From Streptomyces flavidovirens DSM 40150 (GTDB lineage Bacteria > Actinomycetota > Actinomycetes > Streptomycetales > Streptomycetaceae): a DNA stretch of 64,000 nt. The position numbers were made by a program, and so were the translations under genes. The DNA is taken from positions 29,396-93,395 of the forward strand of contig NZ_AUBE01000025.1 in NCBI RefSeq assembly GCF_000429085.1, written 5' to 3'. The first letter of the stretch is position 1. Each line of letters opens with the position of its first letter. Of this stretch, positions 41,482 through 49,872 are shown in pieces. A model generated the notes under the pieces. That model saw only the letters and a program-made list of their open reading frames with translations, ran no database searches and had not been told where the DNA came from.

Positions 41482-42615
41482 GTGAAGCTTCAGCGCAAGA
41501 ACCGGCTTCGCGCCACCGCGCTCGGCGCCCTCGCCGTCTCCGGCGCCCTGGTACTCACGGCGTGCGGCTCGGACGACAACACTGGCTCCACCGGCGGCTC
41601 CGGCGAAACCAAGGCCGCCAGCAACATCAAGTGCGACGATGCGAAGGGCCAGCTCCTCGCGGCCGGCTCGACGGCCCAGAAGAACGCCATGGACCTCTGG
41701 GTGAAGAACTTCCAGGCCGCCTGCGAGGGCACGGAGGTCAACTACCAGGCCATCGGCTCCGGTGGCGGTATCACCAAGTTCAACCAGGGCCAGGTCGCCT
41801 TCGCCGGTTCCGACTCGGCGCTGAAGCCCGACGAGGTCGCCGAGTCGAAGAAGGTCTGCAAGGGCGGCCAGGGCATCAACCTGCCGATGGTCGGCGGCCC
41901 GGTCGCCATCGGTTACAACCTGGAGGGCGTCGACAACCTGGTCCTCGACGCCAAGACGCTCGCGAAGATCTTCGACTCGAAGATCAAGAAGTGGAACGAC
42001 CCGGCGATCGCCAAGCTCAACCCGGACGCCAAGCTCCCCAGCACCACCATCCAGGCCTTCCACCGCTCGGACGAGTCCGGTACGACGCAGAACCTGGGCA
42101 AGTACCTCAACACGGCCGCCGCGAGCGACTGGAAGTACGACCCGAAGTCGAAGTCGTGGCCGGCCGAGGGCGGCCAGGCCGCCAACGGCTCCTCCGGCGT
42201 CGTCTCCAACGTCAAGAGCACCAACGGCGCGATCGGCTACTTCGAGCTGTCCTACGCGACCGCCAACAAGCTGAACACCGTCAAGATCGACACGGGCGCC
42301 GCCGCCCCGGTCGAGGCCACGACGGAGAACGCCTCCAAGGCCATCGCCGCCGCCAAGGTCACCGGCACGGGCAAGGACATGGCCCTGTCCCTCGACTACG
42401 CCACCAAGGCCGAGGGCGCCTACCCGATCGTTCTGGTGACGTACGAGATCGCCTGCGACAAGGGCAACAAGGCGGAGACCCTGCCCGCCCTCAAGGCCTT
42501 CCTGAACTACGCCGTCAGCGAGGACGGCCAGAAGGTCCTGGCCGACGCCGACTACGCGCCGCTGCCGACCGAGATCGCGGCCAAGGTCCGCGAGATCGTC
42601 CCCACCCTCTCCTGA
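41482..42615 (+). CDS. pstS: PstS, phosphate-binding lipoprotein
   Basis: PstS captures phosphate outside the membrane for the high-affinity Pst transporter. The 377-residue precursor has a lipoprotein signal (ALAVSGALVLTACGS, lipobox LTAC). The mature domain contains the phosphate-contact segments AAGSTAQKNAM, GSGGGITKFNQGQVAFAGSD and FHRSDESGTTQNLGKYL. GTG at 41482 follows GGAAGGA. It heads the pstSCAB operon behind a PHO box; a strong hairpin separates it from pstC. Confidence 0.97.
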   Translation: MKLQRKNRLRATALGALAVSGALVLTACGSDDNTGSTGGSGETKAASNIKCDDAKGQLLAAGSTAQKNAMDLWVKNFQAACEGTEVNYQAIGSGGGITKFNQGQVAFAGSDSALKPDEVAESKKVCKGGQGINLPMVGGPVAIGYNLEGVDNLVLDAKTLAKIFDSKIKKWNDPAIAKLNPDAKLPSTTIQAFHRSDESGTTQNLGKYLNTAAASDWKYDPKSKSWPAEGGQAANGSSGVVSNVKSTNGAIGYFELSYATANKLNTVKIDTGAAAPVEATTENASKAIAAAKVTGTGKDMALSLDYATKAEGAYPIVLVTYEIACDKGNKAETLPALKAFLNYAVSEDGQKVLADADYAPLPTEIAAKVREIVPTLS

Positions 42616-42621
42616 CCCGGC

Positions 42622-42654
42622 CGCGGCCGGCCCCGCCACCCGGGGCCGGCCGCG
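42622..42654 (+). terminator. intercistronic stem-loop between pstS and pstC
   Basis: CGCGGCCGGCCCCG (42622-42635) pairs perfectly over 14 bp with CGGGGCCGGCCGCG (42641-42654) around CCACC. Located inside an operon, it probably causes partial termination or protects the pstS mRNA end. Confidence 0.7.
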
Positions 42655-42711
42655 CCTTCCGGTGCACCGCCGCCAGGAGCGCTCACCAGCTCCGCAGACC
42701 GGAGAAACCCG

Positions 42712-43713
42712 ATGGATATAGCAACCCAGACCACCTCGCCCTCACCACCGTCGTCCGGACCGGAGACCACCCTCGCGTCCAAGGGCAGCAGCCACGCCGG
42801 TGACCGGGTCTTCCTCGCCCTGTCGCGGGGATCCGGCATCACGCTTCTGGTGATCATGGCCGCCATCGCGGCCTTCCTCACCTACCGCACCGGCCTCGCG
42901 GTCTCGAAGGACGAAGCCAACTTCCTCACCAGCTCCGAGTGGAACCCGGCCGGCGACCCGCCGGTCTTCGGCATCGCCGTCCTCCTCTTCGGTACGATCG
43001 TCAGCTCGATCATCGCGATGGCCATCGCCGTGCCGGTCGCCATCGGCATCGCCCTGTTCATCTCGCACTACGCGCCGCGCAGGCTGGCCACGCCGCTCGC
43101 GTACATCGTCGACCTGCTGGCCGCGGTGCCGAGCATCATCTTCGGCCTCTGGGGCGCCGTCTTTCTCGTCCCGTACCTGGACGGCCTCAACCAGTGGCTC
43201 GACACGTACCTGGGCTGGACGTACATCTTCGACAAGACGAGCGACGGCGTCGCCCGCAACCTCTTCACGGTCGGCATCCTGCTGGCGATCATGATCCTGC
43301 CGATCGTCACCAACGTCACCCGTGAGGTCTTCCTCCAGTCGCCCAAGATGCACGAGGAAGCCGCCCTGGCCCTCGGTGCCACGCGCTGGGAAGTCATGCG
43401 GATGTCCGTCCTGCCCTTCGGCCGCTCCGGCATCATCAGCGCCTCGATGCTGGGCCTGGGACGCGCCCTCGGCGAGACGATGGCCGTCGCCGTCGTCCTC
43501 TCCCCGAGCTTCATCATCTCCGGCCGGCTGCTCGACCCGGGCGGCGGCACCTTCGCGCAGAACATCGCCGCGAAGTTCAACGAGGCGGACGAGTTCGGCC
43601 GCGACGCCCTGATCGCCTCCGGTCTCGTGCTCTTCGTCATCACGCTGCTGGTCAACGGCGCGGCCCGCTGGATCATCGGCCGCCGCAAGGAGTACTCGGG
43701 GGCCAACGCATGA
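42712..43713 (+). CDS. pstC: PstC, phosphate ABC transporter permease
   Basis: The 333-residue permease has six to seven transmembrane helices: SGITLLVIMAAIAAFLTYRT near the N-terminus, then IAVLLFGTIVSSIIAMAIAV and others. The permease-ATPase coupling loop (EAALALGATRWEVMRMSVLPFGRSG) is near residue 225. It forms the channel together with PstA. The TGA overlaps the ATG of pstA (ATGA). Confidence 0.96.
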   Translation: MDIATQTTSPSPPSSGPETTLASKGSSHAGDRVFLALSRGSGITLLVIMAAIAAFLTYRTGLAVSKDEANFLTSSEWNPAGDPPVFGIAVLLFGTIVSSIIAMAIAVPVAIGIALFISHYAPRRLATPLAYIVDLLAAVPSIIFGLWGAVFLVPYLDGLNQWLDTYLGWTYIFDKTSDGVARNLFTVGILLAIMILPIVTNVTREVFLQSPKMHEEAALALGATRWEVMRMSVLPFGRSGIISASMLGLGRALGETMAVAVVLSPSFIISGRLLDPGGGTFAQNIAAKFNEADEFGRDALIASGLVLFVITLLVNGAARWIIGRRKEYSGANA

Positions 43714-44789
43714 ACCAGACAAGCCAGGTTATGGACAAGCGCCCGGTCTCCCCCACGCTGCACGCGTCGCTCGTACACGCCCGCCTCCCCCGCTGGGCCC
43801 CCGCCGCCATCGCCGCCGGGTCCGTCGCGGCCGGCATCGGCATCGGTCTCGCCGCCGGCTGGCACAGCCGCGTGCAGTGGGGCATGCTCGCCGCCCTGAT
43901 CTTCGTAGTGGCCACCTTCACGATCACCACCAAGGTCGAGGGCAGCCGCCAGGGCAAGGACCGCGTGGCGACCAGCGTCGTCTGGGTCTGCTTCATCCTC
44001 GCCCTCGTCCCGCTGCTCTCCCTCGCCTGGGTCACGATCAGCAAGGGCATCAAGGTCATCGACGGCTACTTCCTCAGCCACTCGATGAGCGGCCTGCTCG
44101 ACACCGACGAGGGCGGCGGTATCTACCACGCCCTGCTCGGCACCCTGGAGCAGGTCGGCATCGCGACCCTGATCGCCGCCCCGATCGGCCTGCTGACCGC
44201 GGTCTACCTGGTCGAGTACGGGCGCGGGAGGCTGGCGAGGACCGTCACCTTCTTCGTCGACGTCATGACGGGCATCCCGTCGATCGTCGCGGGCCTGTTC
44301 ATCCTCGCCACCTGGAATCTGATGCTGGGCTTCGGGCCCTCCGGATTCGCCGGCGCGCTGGCCCTCTCGATCCTGATGATGCCGGTGGTCGTCCGCTCCA
44401 CCGAGGAGATGCTCAAGCTCGTCCCGAACGAGCTGCGCGAAGCCTCCCTCGCCCTCGGCGTACCCAAGTGGCGCACCATTCTCAAGGTGGTGCTGCCGAC
44501 CGCGATCGGCGGAATCACCACCGGCGTCATGCTGGCGGTGGCCCGTATCACGGGTGAGACCGCCCCGGTTCTGTTGCTCGTCTTCGGTACGAAGCTGATC
44601 AACCCGAACCCCTTCGAAGGCGCCCAGTCCTCGCTTCCGCTGTACGTGTACGAGCAGTACATCGTCGGCACCGAAGCGTCGGTCGACCGGGCCTGGGGCG
44701 CAGCGCTCGTCCTGATCGCCTTCGTCATGATCCTCAACCTGGTGGCCCGCGGCATCGCCCGCTGGAAGGCCCCGAGCACCGGCCGCTAA
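43710..44789 (+). CDS. pstA: PstA, phosphate ABC transporter permease
   Basis: This is the 359-residue second permease of the Pst system, with six or more membrane helices and the coupling loop EASLALGVPKWRTILKVVLP near residue 250. The N-terminus is longer than in E. coli and carries an extra pair of helices (AAIAAGSVAAGIGIGLAAGW, WGMLAALIFVVATFTI), as is usual in Streptomyces. Its start overlaps pstC by four bases. Confidence 0.95.
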   Translation: MNQTSQVMDKRPVSPTLHASLVHARLPRWAPAAIAAGSVAAGIGIGLAAGWHSRVQWGMLAALIFVVATFTITTKVEGSRQGKDRVATSVVWVCFILALVPLLSLAWVTISKGIKVIDGYFLSHSMSGLLDTDEGGGIYHALLGTLEQVGIATLIAAPIGLLTAVYLVEYGRGRLARTVTFFVDVMTGIPSIVAGLFILATWNLMLGFGPSGFAGALALSILMMPVVVRSTEEMLKLVPNELREASLALGVPKWRTILKVVLPTAIGGITTGVMLAVARITGETAPVLLLVFGTKLINPNPFEGAQSSLPLYVYEQYIVGTEASVDRAWGAALVLIAFVMILNLVARGIARWKAPSTGR

Positions 44790-44813
44790 GGCCAGCAGAA
44801 AGCAGTGATTCAG

Positions 44814-45590
44814 ATGGCCAAGCGAATCGACATCAGCGGCCTGTCGGCCTACTACGGCAACCACAAGGCGATCGACGACATCTCGATGACCGTCGAGCCC
44901 CGCTCGGTGACGGCCTTCATCGGCCCGTCCGGCTGCGGCAAGTCCACCTTCCTGCGCACCCTCAACCGCATGCACGAGGTCACCCCCGGCGGCCGCGTGG
45001 AGGGCAAGGTCCTGCTGGACGACGAGAACCTCTACGGCAAGGACGTCGACCCGGTCGCCGTACGCCGTACGGTCGGCATGGTCTTCCAGCGCCCGAACCC
45101 CTTCCCCACCATGTCGATCTTCGACAACGTGGCGGCGGGCCTGCGCCTCAACCACTCGTACAAGAAGAACAAGCTCGCCGAGGTCGTCGAGAAGTCCCTG
45201 CGCGGCGCCAACCTCTGGAACGAGGTCAAGGACCGCCTGAACAAGCCCGGCTCCGGTCTCTCCGGCGGCCAGCAGCAGCGCCTGTGCATCGCCCGCGCGA
45301 TCGCGGTGGAGCCGCAGGTCCTGCTGATGGACGAGCCGTGCTCGGCCCTCGACCCGATCTCGACCCTCGCCATCGAGGACCTGATCGGCGAGCTGAAGGA
45401 GCGCTTCACCATCGTGATCGTGACGCACAACATGCAGCAGGCGGCGCGCGTCTCGGACCGTACGGCGTTCTTCAACCTCGCGGCGATCGGCCAGCCCGGC
45501 AAGCTCGTCGAGATCGACGACACCGAGCGGATCTTCTCCAACCCGTCCGTCCAGGCCACGGAGGACTACATCTCCGGCCGCTTCGGCTAG
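44814..45590 (+). CDS. pstB: PstB, phosphate ABC transporter ATPase
   Basis: The 258-residue ATPase has Walker A GPSGCGKST, Q-loop FQRPNPFPTMS, the ABC signature LSGGQQQRLCIARA, Walker B VLLMDEPCSALDP and the switch His in VIVTHNMQQAARV. ATG 44814 gives MAKRIDISGL, the usual family start; an in-frame GTG nine bases upstream is an alternative. It is the last gene of the operon. A phoU gene does not follow. Confidence 0.97.
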   Translation: MAKRIDISGLSAYYGNHKAIDDISMTVEPRSVTAFIGPSGCGKSTFLRTLNRMHEVTPGGRVEGKVLLDDENLYGKDVDPVAVRRTVGMVFQRPNPFPTMSIFDNVAAGLRLNHSYKKNKLAEVVEKSLRGANLWNEVKDRLNKPGSGLSGGQQQRLCIARAIAVEPQVLLMDEPCSALDPISTLAIEDLIGELKERFTIVIVTHNMQQAARVSDRTAFFNLAAIGQPGKLVEIDDTERIFSNPSVQATEDYISGRFG

Positions 45591-45663
45591 GCCCCTTCCG
45601 GCCAGAAGCTGGCCGCCACGCCTGTCCTGCGGTGCTGCATGGCGGTGCCACCGCAAGGGCAAA

Positions 45664-45704
45664 GGGCCCGCCCCCACTCCTGACAAGGGAGTGGGGGCGG
45701 GCCC
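45664..45704. terminator. strong bidirectional terminator between pstB and pit
   Basis: A perfect 17-bp stem (45664-45680 with 45688-45704) and 7-base loop, followed by TTT on the plus strand, separates two convergent phosphate-transport operons. Confidence 0.85.
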
Positions 45705-45738
45705 GTTTCGTATGTGCGGCAGGTCCCGTACGGACCGC

Positions 45739-46737
45739 CTAGCCGAAGGCCAGCAGCACAACCCAATAACAGGCGGCGGCCACCAGCGCGGCGGCCGGCA
45801 TGGTGATGAACCAGCCCATCACGATGTTCTTGGCGACGCCCCAGCGCACCGCACGCGACCCCTTGGTCGAGCCGACGCCCATGATCGCGGAGGTGATGAC
45901 GTGGGTGGTGGAGATCGGCGCGTGGAACATGAACGACGCCGTGTACATCACGGAAGCCGCCGTCGTCTCCGCCGCGAAGCCCTGCGGCGGGTCCAGCTCG
46001 ATGATCCGACGGCCCAGCGTCCGCATGATGCGCCAGCCGCCCGCGTACGTACCGAGCGAAAGCGTCAGCGCGCAGGCGATCTTGACCCACATCGGGATCG
46101 CGTCGCCCTGACCCTCGACATCGGCGATGACCAGCGCCATCACCACGATGCCCATGGTCTTCTGCGCGTCCTGAAGACCGTGCCCGAGCGCCATACCGGC
46201 TGCGGACACGGTCTGAGCGATACGGAAGCCGCGCTTCGCCTTGTGCGGGTTGGACTTACGGAACATCCACAGGATGACGACCATCACCAGATAGCCGAGC
46301 AGCAGCCCGACGAACGGCGAGATGAACATCGGGATGACGACCTTCTCCAGCACCCCGGTCCAGATGACCTCGGTGCCGCCCGCGAGCGCCGCGCCCACCA
46401 TGCCGCCGAAGAGCGCGTGCGAGGAGGACGAAGGAAGCCCGAAGTACCAGGTGACGAGGTTCCAGACGATCGCACCTACCAGCGCGGCGAAGAGAATTCC
46501 CATCCCCTTGTCGCCGTGCGGGGTCGCGATGAGCCCCTCGCTGACGGTCTTGGCGACGCCGCTGCCGAGGAAGGCACCGGCGAGGTTCATCACGGCGGCC
46601 ATGGCGAGGGCCGCGCGCGGGGTCAGCGCCCGCGTGGAAACCGAAGTCGCGATGGCGTTCGCGGAGTCGTGAAAGCCGTTGGTGTACGTGAATCCGAGCG
46701 CGACCCCGATGGTCACGATGAGCGCAAAGGTGTCCAC
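45739..46737 (-). CDS. pit: Pit, low-affinity inorganic phosphate transporter
   Basis: The 332-residue membrane protein of the PiT family imports metal-phosphate using the proton gradient. It has about ten helices and two copies of the PiT signature: GFTYTNGFHDSANAIATSVS near the N-terminus and the related TYAGGWRIMRTLGRRI...ISTTHVITSAIMGVG later. The central GHGLQDAQKTMGI is also typical. The GTG start lies four bases after the stop of the DUF47 gene, so the two are coupled. Confidence 0.95.
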   Translation of the reverse strand: MDTFALIVTIGVALGFTYTNGFHDSANAIATSVSTRALTPRAALAMAAVMNLAGAFLGSGVAKTVSEGLIATPHGDKGMGILFAALVGAIVWNLVTWYFGLPSSSSHALFGGMVGAALAGGTEVIWTGVLEKVVIPMFISPFVGLLLGYLVMVVILWMFRKSNPHKAKRGFRIAQTVSAAGMALGHGLQDAQKTMGIVVMALVIADVEGQGDAIPMWVKIACALTLSLGTYAGGWRIMRTLGRRIIELDPPQGFAAETTAASVMYTASFMFHAPISTTHVITSAIMGVGSTKGSRAVRWGVAKNIVMGWFITMPAAALVAAACYWVVLLAFG

Positions 46738-46743
46738 CGGGGG

Positions 46744-47364
46744 TCAGGACTCCTTGACGGCGATCGTCTCGACCGTGTTGGCGACGTGCTCAAAGGCGTC
46801 GGCCGCCTCCTCCAGTACGTCCACGATCTGCTTCAGCTTGAGCACGTCCATGGCGTCGTACTTGCCGTTGAAGAGGTGCGCGAGCAGCTTGCGGTGAATC
46901 TGGTCGGCCTGGTTCTCAAGGCGGTTGACCTCGATCCAGTACTCGGTGAGGTTCGTCATGGTCCGCAGGTGCGGCATGGCTTCGGCGGTCAGCTCGGCCG
47001 CCCGCGCCAGGACCTCGATCTGCTGCTCGACACCCTTCGGCAGCTCCTCGATCTGGTACAGCACGACCAGGTCGACGGCCTCCTCCATGTAATCCATGAT
47101 GTCGTCGAGCTGCGACGCGAGGTTGTAGATGTCCTCGCGGTCGAACGGCGTGATGAACGAGGAGTTGAGCTGGTGGAAGATCGCGTGGGTCGCGTCGTCC
47201 CCCGCGTGCTCCGCTGCCCTCATCCGCTCCGCGATCTCGACTCGGGCGGAGGAGTCCGCTCCGAGCAGTTCCATCAGGAGCTTCGAGCCCGTGACGATGT
47301 TGTCCGCGGATGCGGAGAACATGTCGTAGAAGCTCGTCTCCCTGGGGGTCAGACGAAAGCGCAC
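46744..47364 (-). CDS. DUF47 (PhoU-like) Pit accessory protein
   Basis: This 206-residue all-helical protein of the PhoU-related DUF47 family is usually encoded with a Pit transporter. It contains TPRETSFYDMFSASADNIV, the acidic metal-binding helix segments EHAGDDATHAIFHQLN and DDIMDYMEEAVDLV, and NRLENQADQIHRKLL. It is thought to regulate Pit activity. GTG at 47364 follows GAGGA. A TAGCAT -10-like hexamer and an inverted repeat (TGATGC/GCATCA, 47400-47416) lie upstream. Confidence 0.93.
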   Translation of the reverse strand: MRFRLTPRETSFYDMFSASADNIVTGSKLLMELLGADSSARVEIAERMRAAEHAGDDATHAIFHQLNSSFITPFDREDIYNLASQLDDIMDYMEEAVDLVVLYQIEELPKGVEQQIEVLARAAELTAEAMPHLRTMTNLTEYWIEVNRLENQADQIHRKLLAHLFNGKYDAMDVLKLKQIVDVLEEAADAFEHVANTVETIAVKES

Positions 47365-47510
47365 GTGGGGTCCTCGGGGTGCATTGGATTCGGTCAGGGT
47401 GATGCTAGGCGCATCATCCGGCCACGGCTAACCGGCGTTCTTCAGTGTCGCCCATCAGGCACAGTGCTCAGTACGGGCCCCCGAGCCCCTACCCGCAAAA
47501 TTCGTTACCA

Positions 47511-47529
47511 TATACCCATGAGGGGTATA
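47511..47529. promoter_or_regulatory. CsoR operator
   Basis: TATACCC-ATGAG-GGGTATA is a near-perfect copy of the known CsoR operator pattern and lies 31 bases upstream of csoR, indicating autoregulation by copper. Confidence 0.88.
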
Positions 47530-47559
47530 CAGCCCCTTTAAGGACAACGGGAGGACGCG

Positions 47560-47928
47560 ATGACGACCACCGAGGCGGCCGGCGCGACGACGACCGAAGC
47601 GCCCTCCGGAACCTCCGAAGCCGTGGTGACCGACCACGACCTCGGTGTGCACGGATACCACAAGCAGAAGGACGAGCACCTCAAGCGGCTGCGCCGGATC
47701 GAGGGCCAGATCCGCGGCCTCCAGCGGCTGGTCGACGAGGACGTCTACTGCATCGACATACTCACCCAGGTCTCGGCGTCGACGAAGGCGCTCCAGTCCT
47801 TCGCGCTGCAACTCCTGGAGGAGCACCTGCGGCACTGCGTGGCGGACGCGGCGGTCAAGGGCGGCGGCGAGATCGACGAGAAGGTCGAGGAAGCCACCAA
47901 GGCGATCGCGCGCCTGCTGCGGACGTGA
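47560..47928 (+). CDS. csoR: CsoR, copper-sensing transcriptional repressor
   Basis: CsoR represses copper export genes and its own gene until Cu(I) binds. The 122-residue protein has a disordered 30-residue N-terminus and then the helical CsoR fold (LKRLRRIEGQIRGLQRLVDE). The Cu(I) ligands are all present: Cys64 in VYCIDIL, His89 and Cys93 in LEEHLRHCV. It corresponds to the characterised S. lividans/S. coelicolor protein (SCO4136 from memory). GGGAGG precedes the ATG. No copper exporter is adjacent, so other targets must be elsewhere. Confidence 0.95.
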   Translation: MTTTEAAGATTTEAPSGTSEAVVTDHDLGVHGYHKQKDEHLKRLRRIEGQIRGLQRLVDEDVYCIDILTQVSASTKALQSFALQLLEEHLRHCVADAAVKGGGEIDEKVEEATKAIARLLRT

Positions 47929-47929
47929 G

Positions 47930-48085
47930 CGGAGCGGGCGGGCGAGCGAGCGGGCCGAGCGGCTGAGCGGAGCGAGCGGTCCGAGCGCCCGAGCGGGCCG
48001 AGCGTAGCGAGCGGACACAGCGGTCCGAACGGACCGAGCGGACACAGCGGTCCGAGCGGAGCGAGCGGGCCGAGCGGACCGGTCC
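47930..48085. repeat. GAGCGG-type low-complexity repeat after csoR
   Basis: The 156 bases are built from variants of GAGCGG, GAGCGAGCGG and CCGAGCGG. A 20-bp unit, GAGCGGACACAGCGGTCCGA, occurs twice, 28 bp apart, and short inverted pairs (GGTCC/GGACC) are frequent. No gene is seen between csoR and the next minus-strand gene. Confidence 0.75.
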
Positions 48086-48124
48086 GGGGCCGCCGGACCC
48101 TTCGCCGCCCTCAGGGACGGACGC

Positions 48125-48415
48125 TCAGTCGCGCAGCTGCCGGGGCCACTCGTCGGCTCCGGCGGCTCCGGCGGCGGGTGACCCGGCCGTGGACCCTCCT
48201 GTCGCGGAGCCTCCGGTCGCGGACCCTCCGGCCACGGACCCTCCGGCCGCAGGTGCTCCTGCTCCGACCTTCAGCACCTCGTCGATACGGTCCGGGCTGA
48301 GCCGTTCCCCGTCGGCGGCGGACGCCGCGATCATCAACTCACCGCACAGCTCGATCTCGGCGAGGGCGACGTGATCCTGGACGGGCGTACCACTGCCGAG
48401 CGGAGCCACGTGCAT
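48125..48415 (-). CDS. small conserved hypothetical protein with Gly/Ser/Thr tail
   Basis: The protein is 96 residues from ATG 48415; GTG 48409, six bases on, has better spacing from AGAGG and may be the real start. The conserved half reads TPVQDHVALAEIELCGELMI and AASAADGERLSPDRIDEVL, an all-helical segment I recall as conserved in Streptomyces. The second half is a repeat of AGGS/TGGS units encoded by 12- and 15-base DNA repeats. No function known. Confidence 0.7.
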   Translation of the reverse strand: MHVAPLGSGTPVQDHVALAEIELCGELMIAASAADGERLSPDRIDEVLKVGAGAPAAGGSVAGGSATGGSATGGSTAGSPAAGAAGADEWPRQLRD

Positions 48416-48526
48416 CACCTCTTTCAGCCGTCGTCGGCTTCCTAGCGTAGGCAGCGCGGCACACACCGCGCATGGCACGGACGGACCATTTCCCCGCCAC
48501 CCACGCCGAGGCGGGCGGCCCCCGCC

Positions 48527-49351
48527 CTACGCCTGGATCTTCCCGGCGTAGATGTCACGCGCGGCCGGCAGCCGCACTTCGACGGGCACCCCGAACGCGT
48601 ACAGCAAAGTCGTGGAGGCGACGGCCACCGTACGTCCCGCATTGGTGAAGTCGAACCGGTGGCGGACCTTGCGCAGCCGCCCCTGGTCGTCGAGGTACGC
48701 GTCGAACGGAACCGCGTCCCTGGCGAAGCCCTTCGCCGCGGCGGCCAGCGCGCCGCGCGCGTGCGGCTTCGCGACCCGTGCGGCGCGCGCGATGTCGGTG
48801 ACCCCGCGATAGTGCCGGACGGCGGTCCCGGCCACATCGGCCTTTCCCACGTACGCCGCTTCCTTCGCCCCGCGCAGCAACTCCGCGGCGGCGAGCGGAT
48901 CCGTAGCCCCGCCGGTGACCAGATTCCCGTCGTCCAGCGTCGTCGTGTCGATCCGCACCCACTTGTCGGCGGGCACGCCCGCGCCCCGGTTCTTCATGTA
49001 GAGCGCGCCGGGCGTGAGCAACTCGGTGATGGGCCGGTGCTTGTCCGCGCCGTCGGGATCGGGCGGCAGGAGCACTTTGAGCTGCCCCATCCGCTTCATG
49101 AAGTCGTACGCCCCTTCGCCCCGGATGGTGACGCGGGTGCCGCCGGTCGCCATGACCATCGACGTACGGGCTTTGGAGCTCCCCGCGGCGACCAGCGCGT
49201 CCGCCGCGCCGCGCACGATGACGAGGGGGTCACCGCCCTGCTGGTCCTCGGCGACGGCACCGCCACCGGAACATCCGGCGGAGGCGAACAGCCCCGCCGC
49301 GACGGCCACGGCGACCGCGCCGCCCTTGACCCTGTGCTGCTGCACCACCAT
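48527..49351 (-). CDS. LppX/LprG-like lipoprotein
   Basis: The 274-residue precursor has a lipoprotein-type N-terminus (VKGGAVAVAVAAGLFASAGC, with a slightly non-canonical lipobox). The mature domain has the half-barrel pattern of LolA/LppX proteins: KARTSMVMATGGTRVTIRGEG, LLTPGALYMKNRGAGVPADKWVRID, VRHYRGVTDIARA, and DAYLDDQGRLRKVRHRFDF. Related mycobacterial proteins carry lipids across the envelope; the cargo here is unknown. ATG at 49351 was chosen because the longer frame contains no extra conserved sequence. Confidence 0.8.
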   Translation of the reverse strand: MVVQQHRVKGGAVAVAVAAGLFASAGCSGGGAVAEDQQGGDPLVIVRGAADALVAAGSSKARTSMVMATGGTRVTIRGEGAYDFMKRMGQLKVLLPPDPDGADKHRPITELLTPGALYMKNRGAGVPADKWVRIDTTTLDDGNLVTGGATDPLAAAELLRGAKEAAYVGKADVAGTAVRHYRGVTDIARAARVAKPHARGALAAAAKGFARDAVPFDAYLDDQGRLRKVRHRFDFTNAGRTVAVASTTLLYAFGVPVEVRLPAARDIYAGKIQA

Positions 49352-49443
49352 CGCCGCCAACCCCCAACGCCCTACCACCCGGTGTCCGATCCCACCCGCC
49401 CCGCCTAACGATCCCGCCACCGCCCCGGTCACGCCCGCGATCG

Positions 49444-49503
49444 GCGCTCATTCGTGGCTCATTCGGTGACTCATTCCCTGGCTCATTCGGTGGCTCATTG
49501 CCC
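49444..49503. repeat. five copies of a 12-bp tandem repeat
   Basis: Five consecutive 12-bp units with consensus GGCTCATTCGGT (units start at 49444, 49456, 49468, 49480, 49492) lie between the lipoprotein gene and the small zinc-ribbon-like gene. The end units are diverged. A second short array of CACTGACCC units follows the small gene at about 49709-49757. Confidence 0.85.
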
Positions 49504-49549
49504 GGTGGCCGCCGACCACGGAGCCCGGGTCCCCCGGTACGGTGGACGC

Positions 49550-49711
49550 GTGCTTCAAGAGGCCACACCGGACGCCCCCACCCACCGCACCGGCACAACC
49601 GAACGCGGTTCCTTCTGCCTCGCCCACTGCTCCTGCGGCTGGCGCGGACCGGCGCGCCGCTCCCGCGAACGGGCCCGCACGGACGCGGCATTGCACGCGA
49701 AGTCGATCTGA
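49550..49711 (+). CDS. 53-residue protein with a Cys/His cluster
   Basis: A GTG at 49550 starts a 53-codon frame whose core is FCLAHCSCGWRGPARRSRER, with Cys-x3-His-Cys-x-Cys. It may bind zinc; small proteins of this kind with CSCGWRGPAR recur in Streptomyces. A TACGGT hexamer ends six bases before the GTG, consistent with a leaderless transcript. The 161 bases after it hold only the CACTGACCC repeats and the next gene's ribosome binding site. Confidence 0.6.
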   Translation: MLQEATPDAPTHRTGTTERGSFCLAHCSCGWRGPARRSRERARTDAALHAKSI

Positions 49712-49872
49712 CCCACTGACCCCACTGACCCACTGACCCCGTTGACCTACTGACCCCACGCCACGAGCACGCTCGTACCGCGCGAAGCCACCCAGCCACC
49801 CACGAAGAAACCCTGCGCCCCGCAGGAACCCGTTCCGCCGTAACGCCGTCTCGCCCTCCGGGAGGCAACAAC

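Noticed and set aside
48125..48300. CRISPR-like array in repeated Gly/Ser DNA
   Set aside because: The units are short, in-frame coding repeats (12-15 bases) without spacers; no cas genes are present. No CRISPR array was found anywhere in the window.
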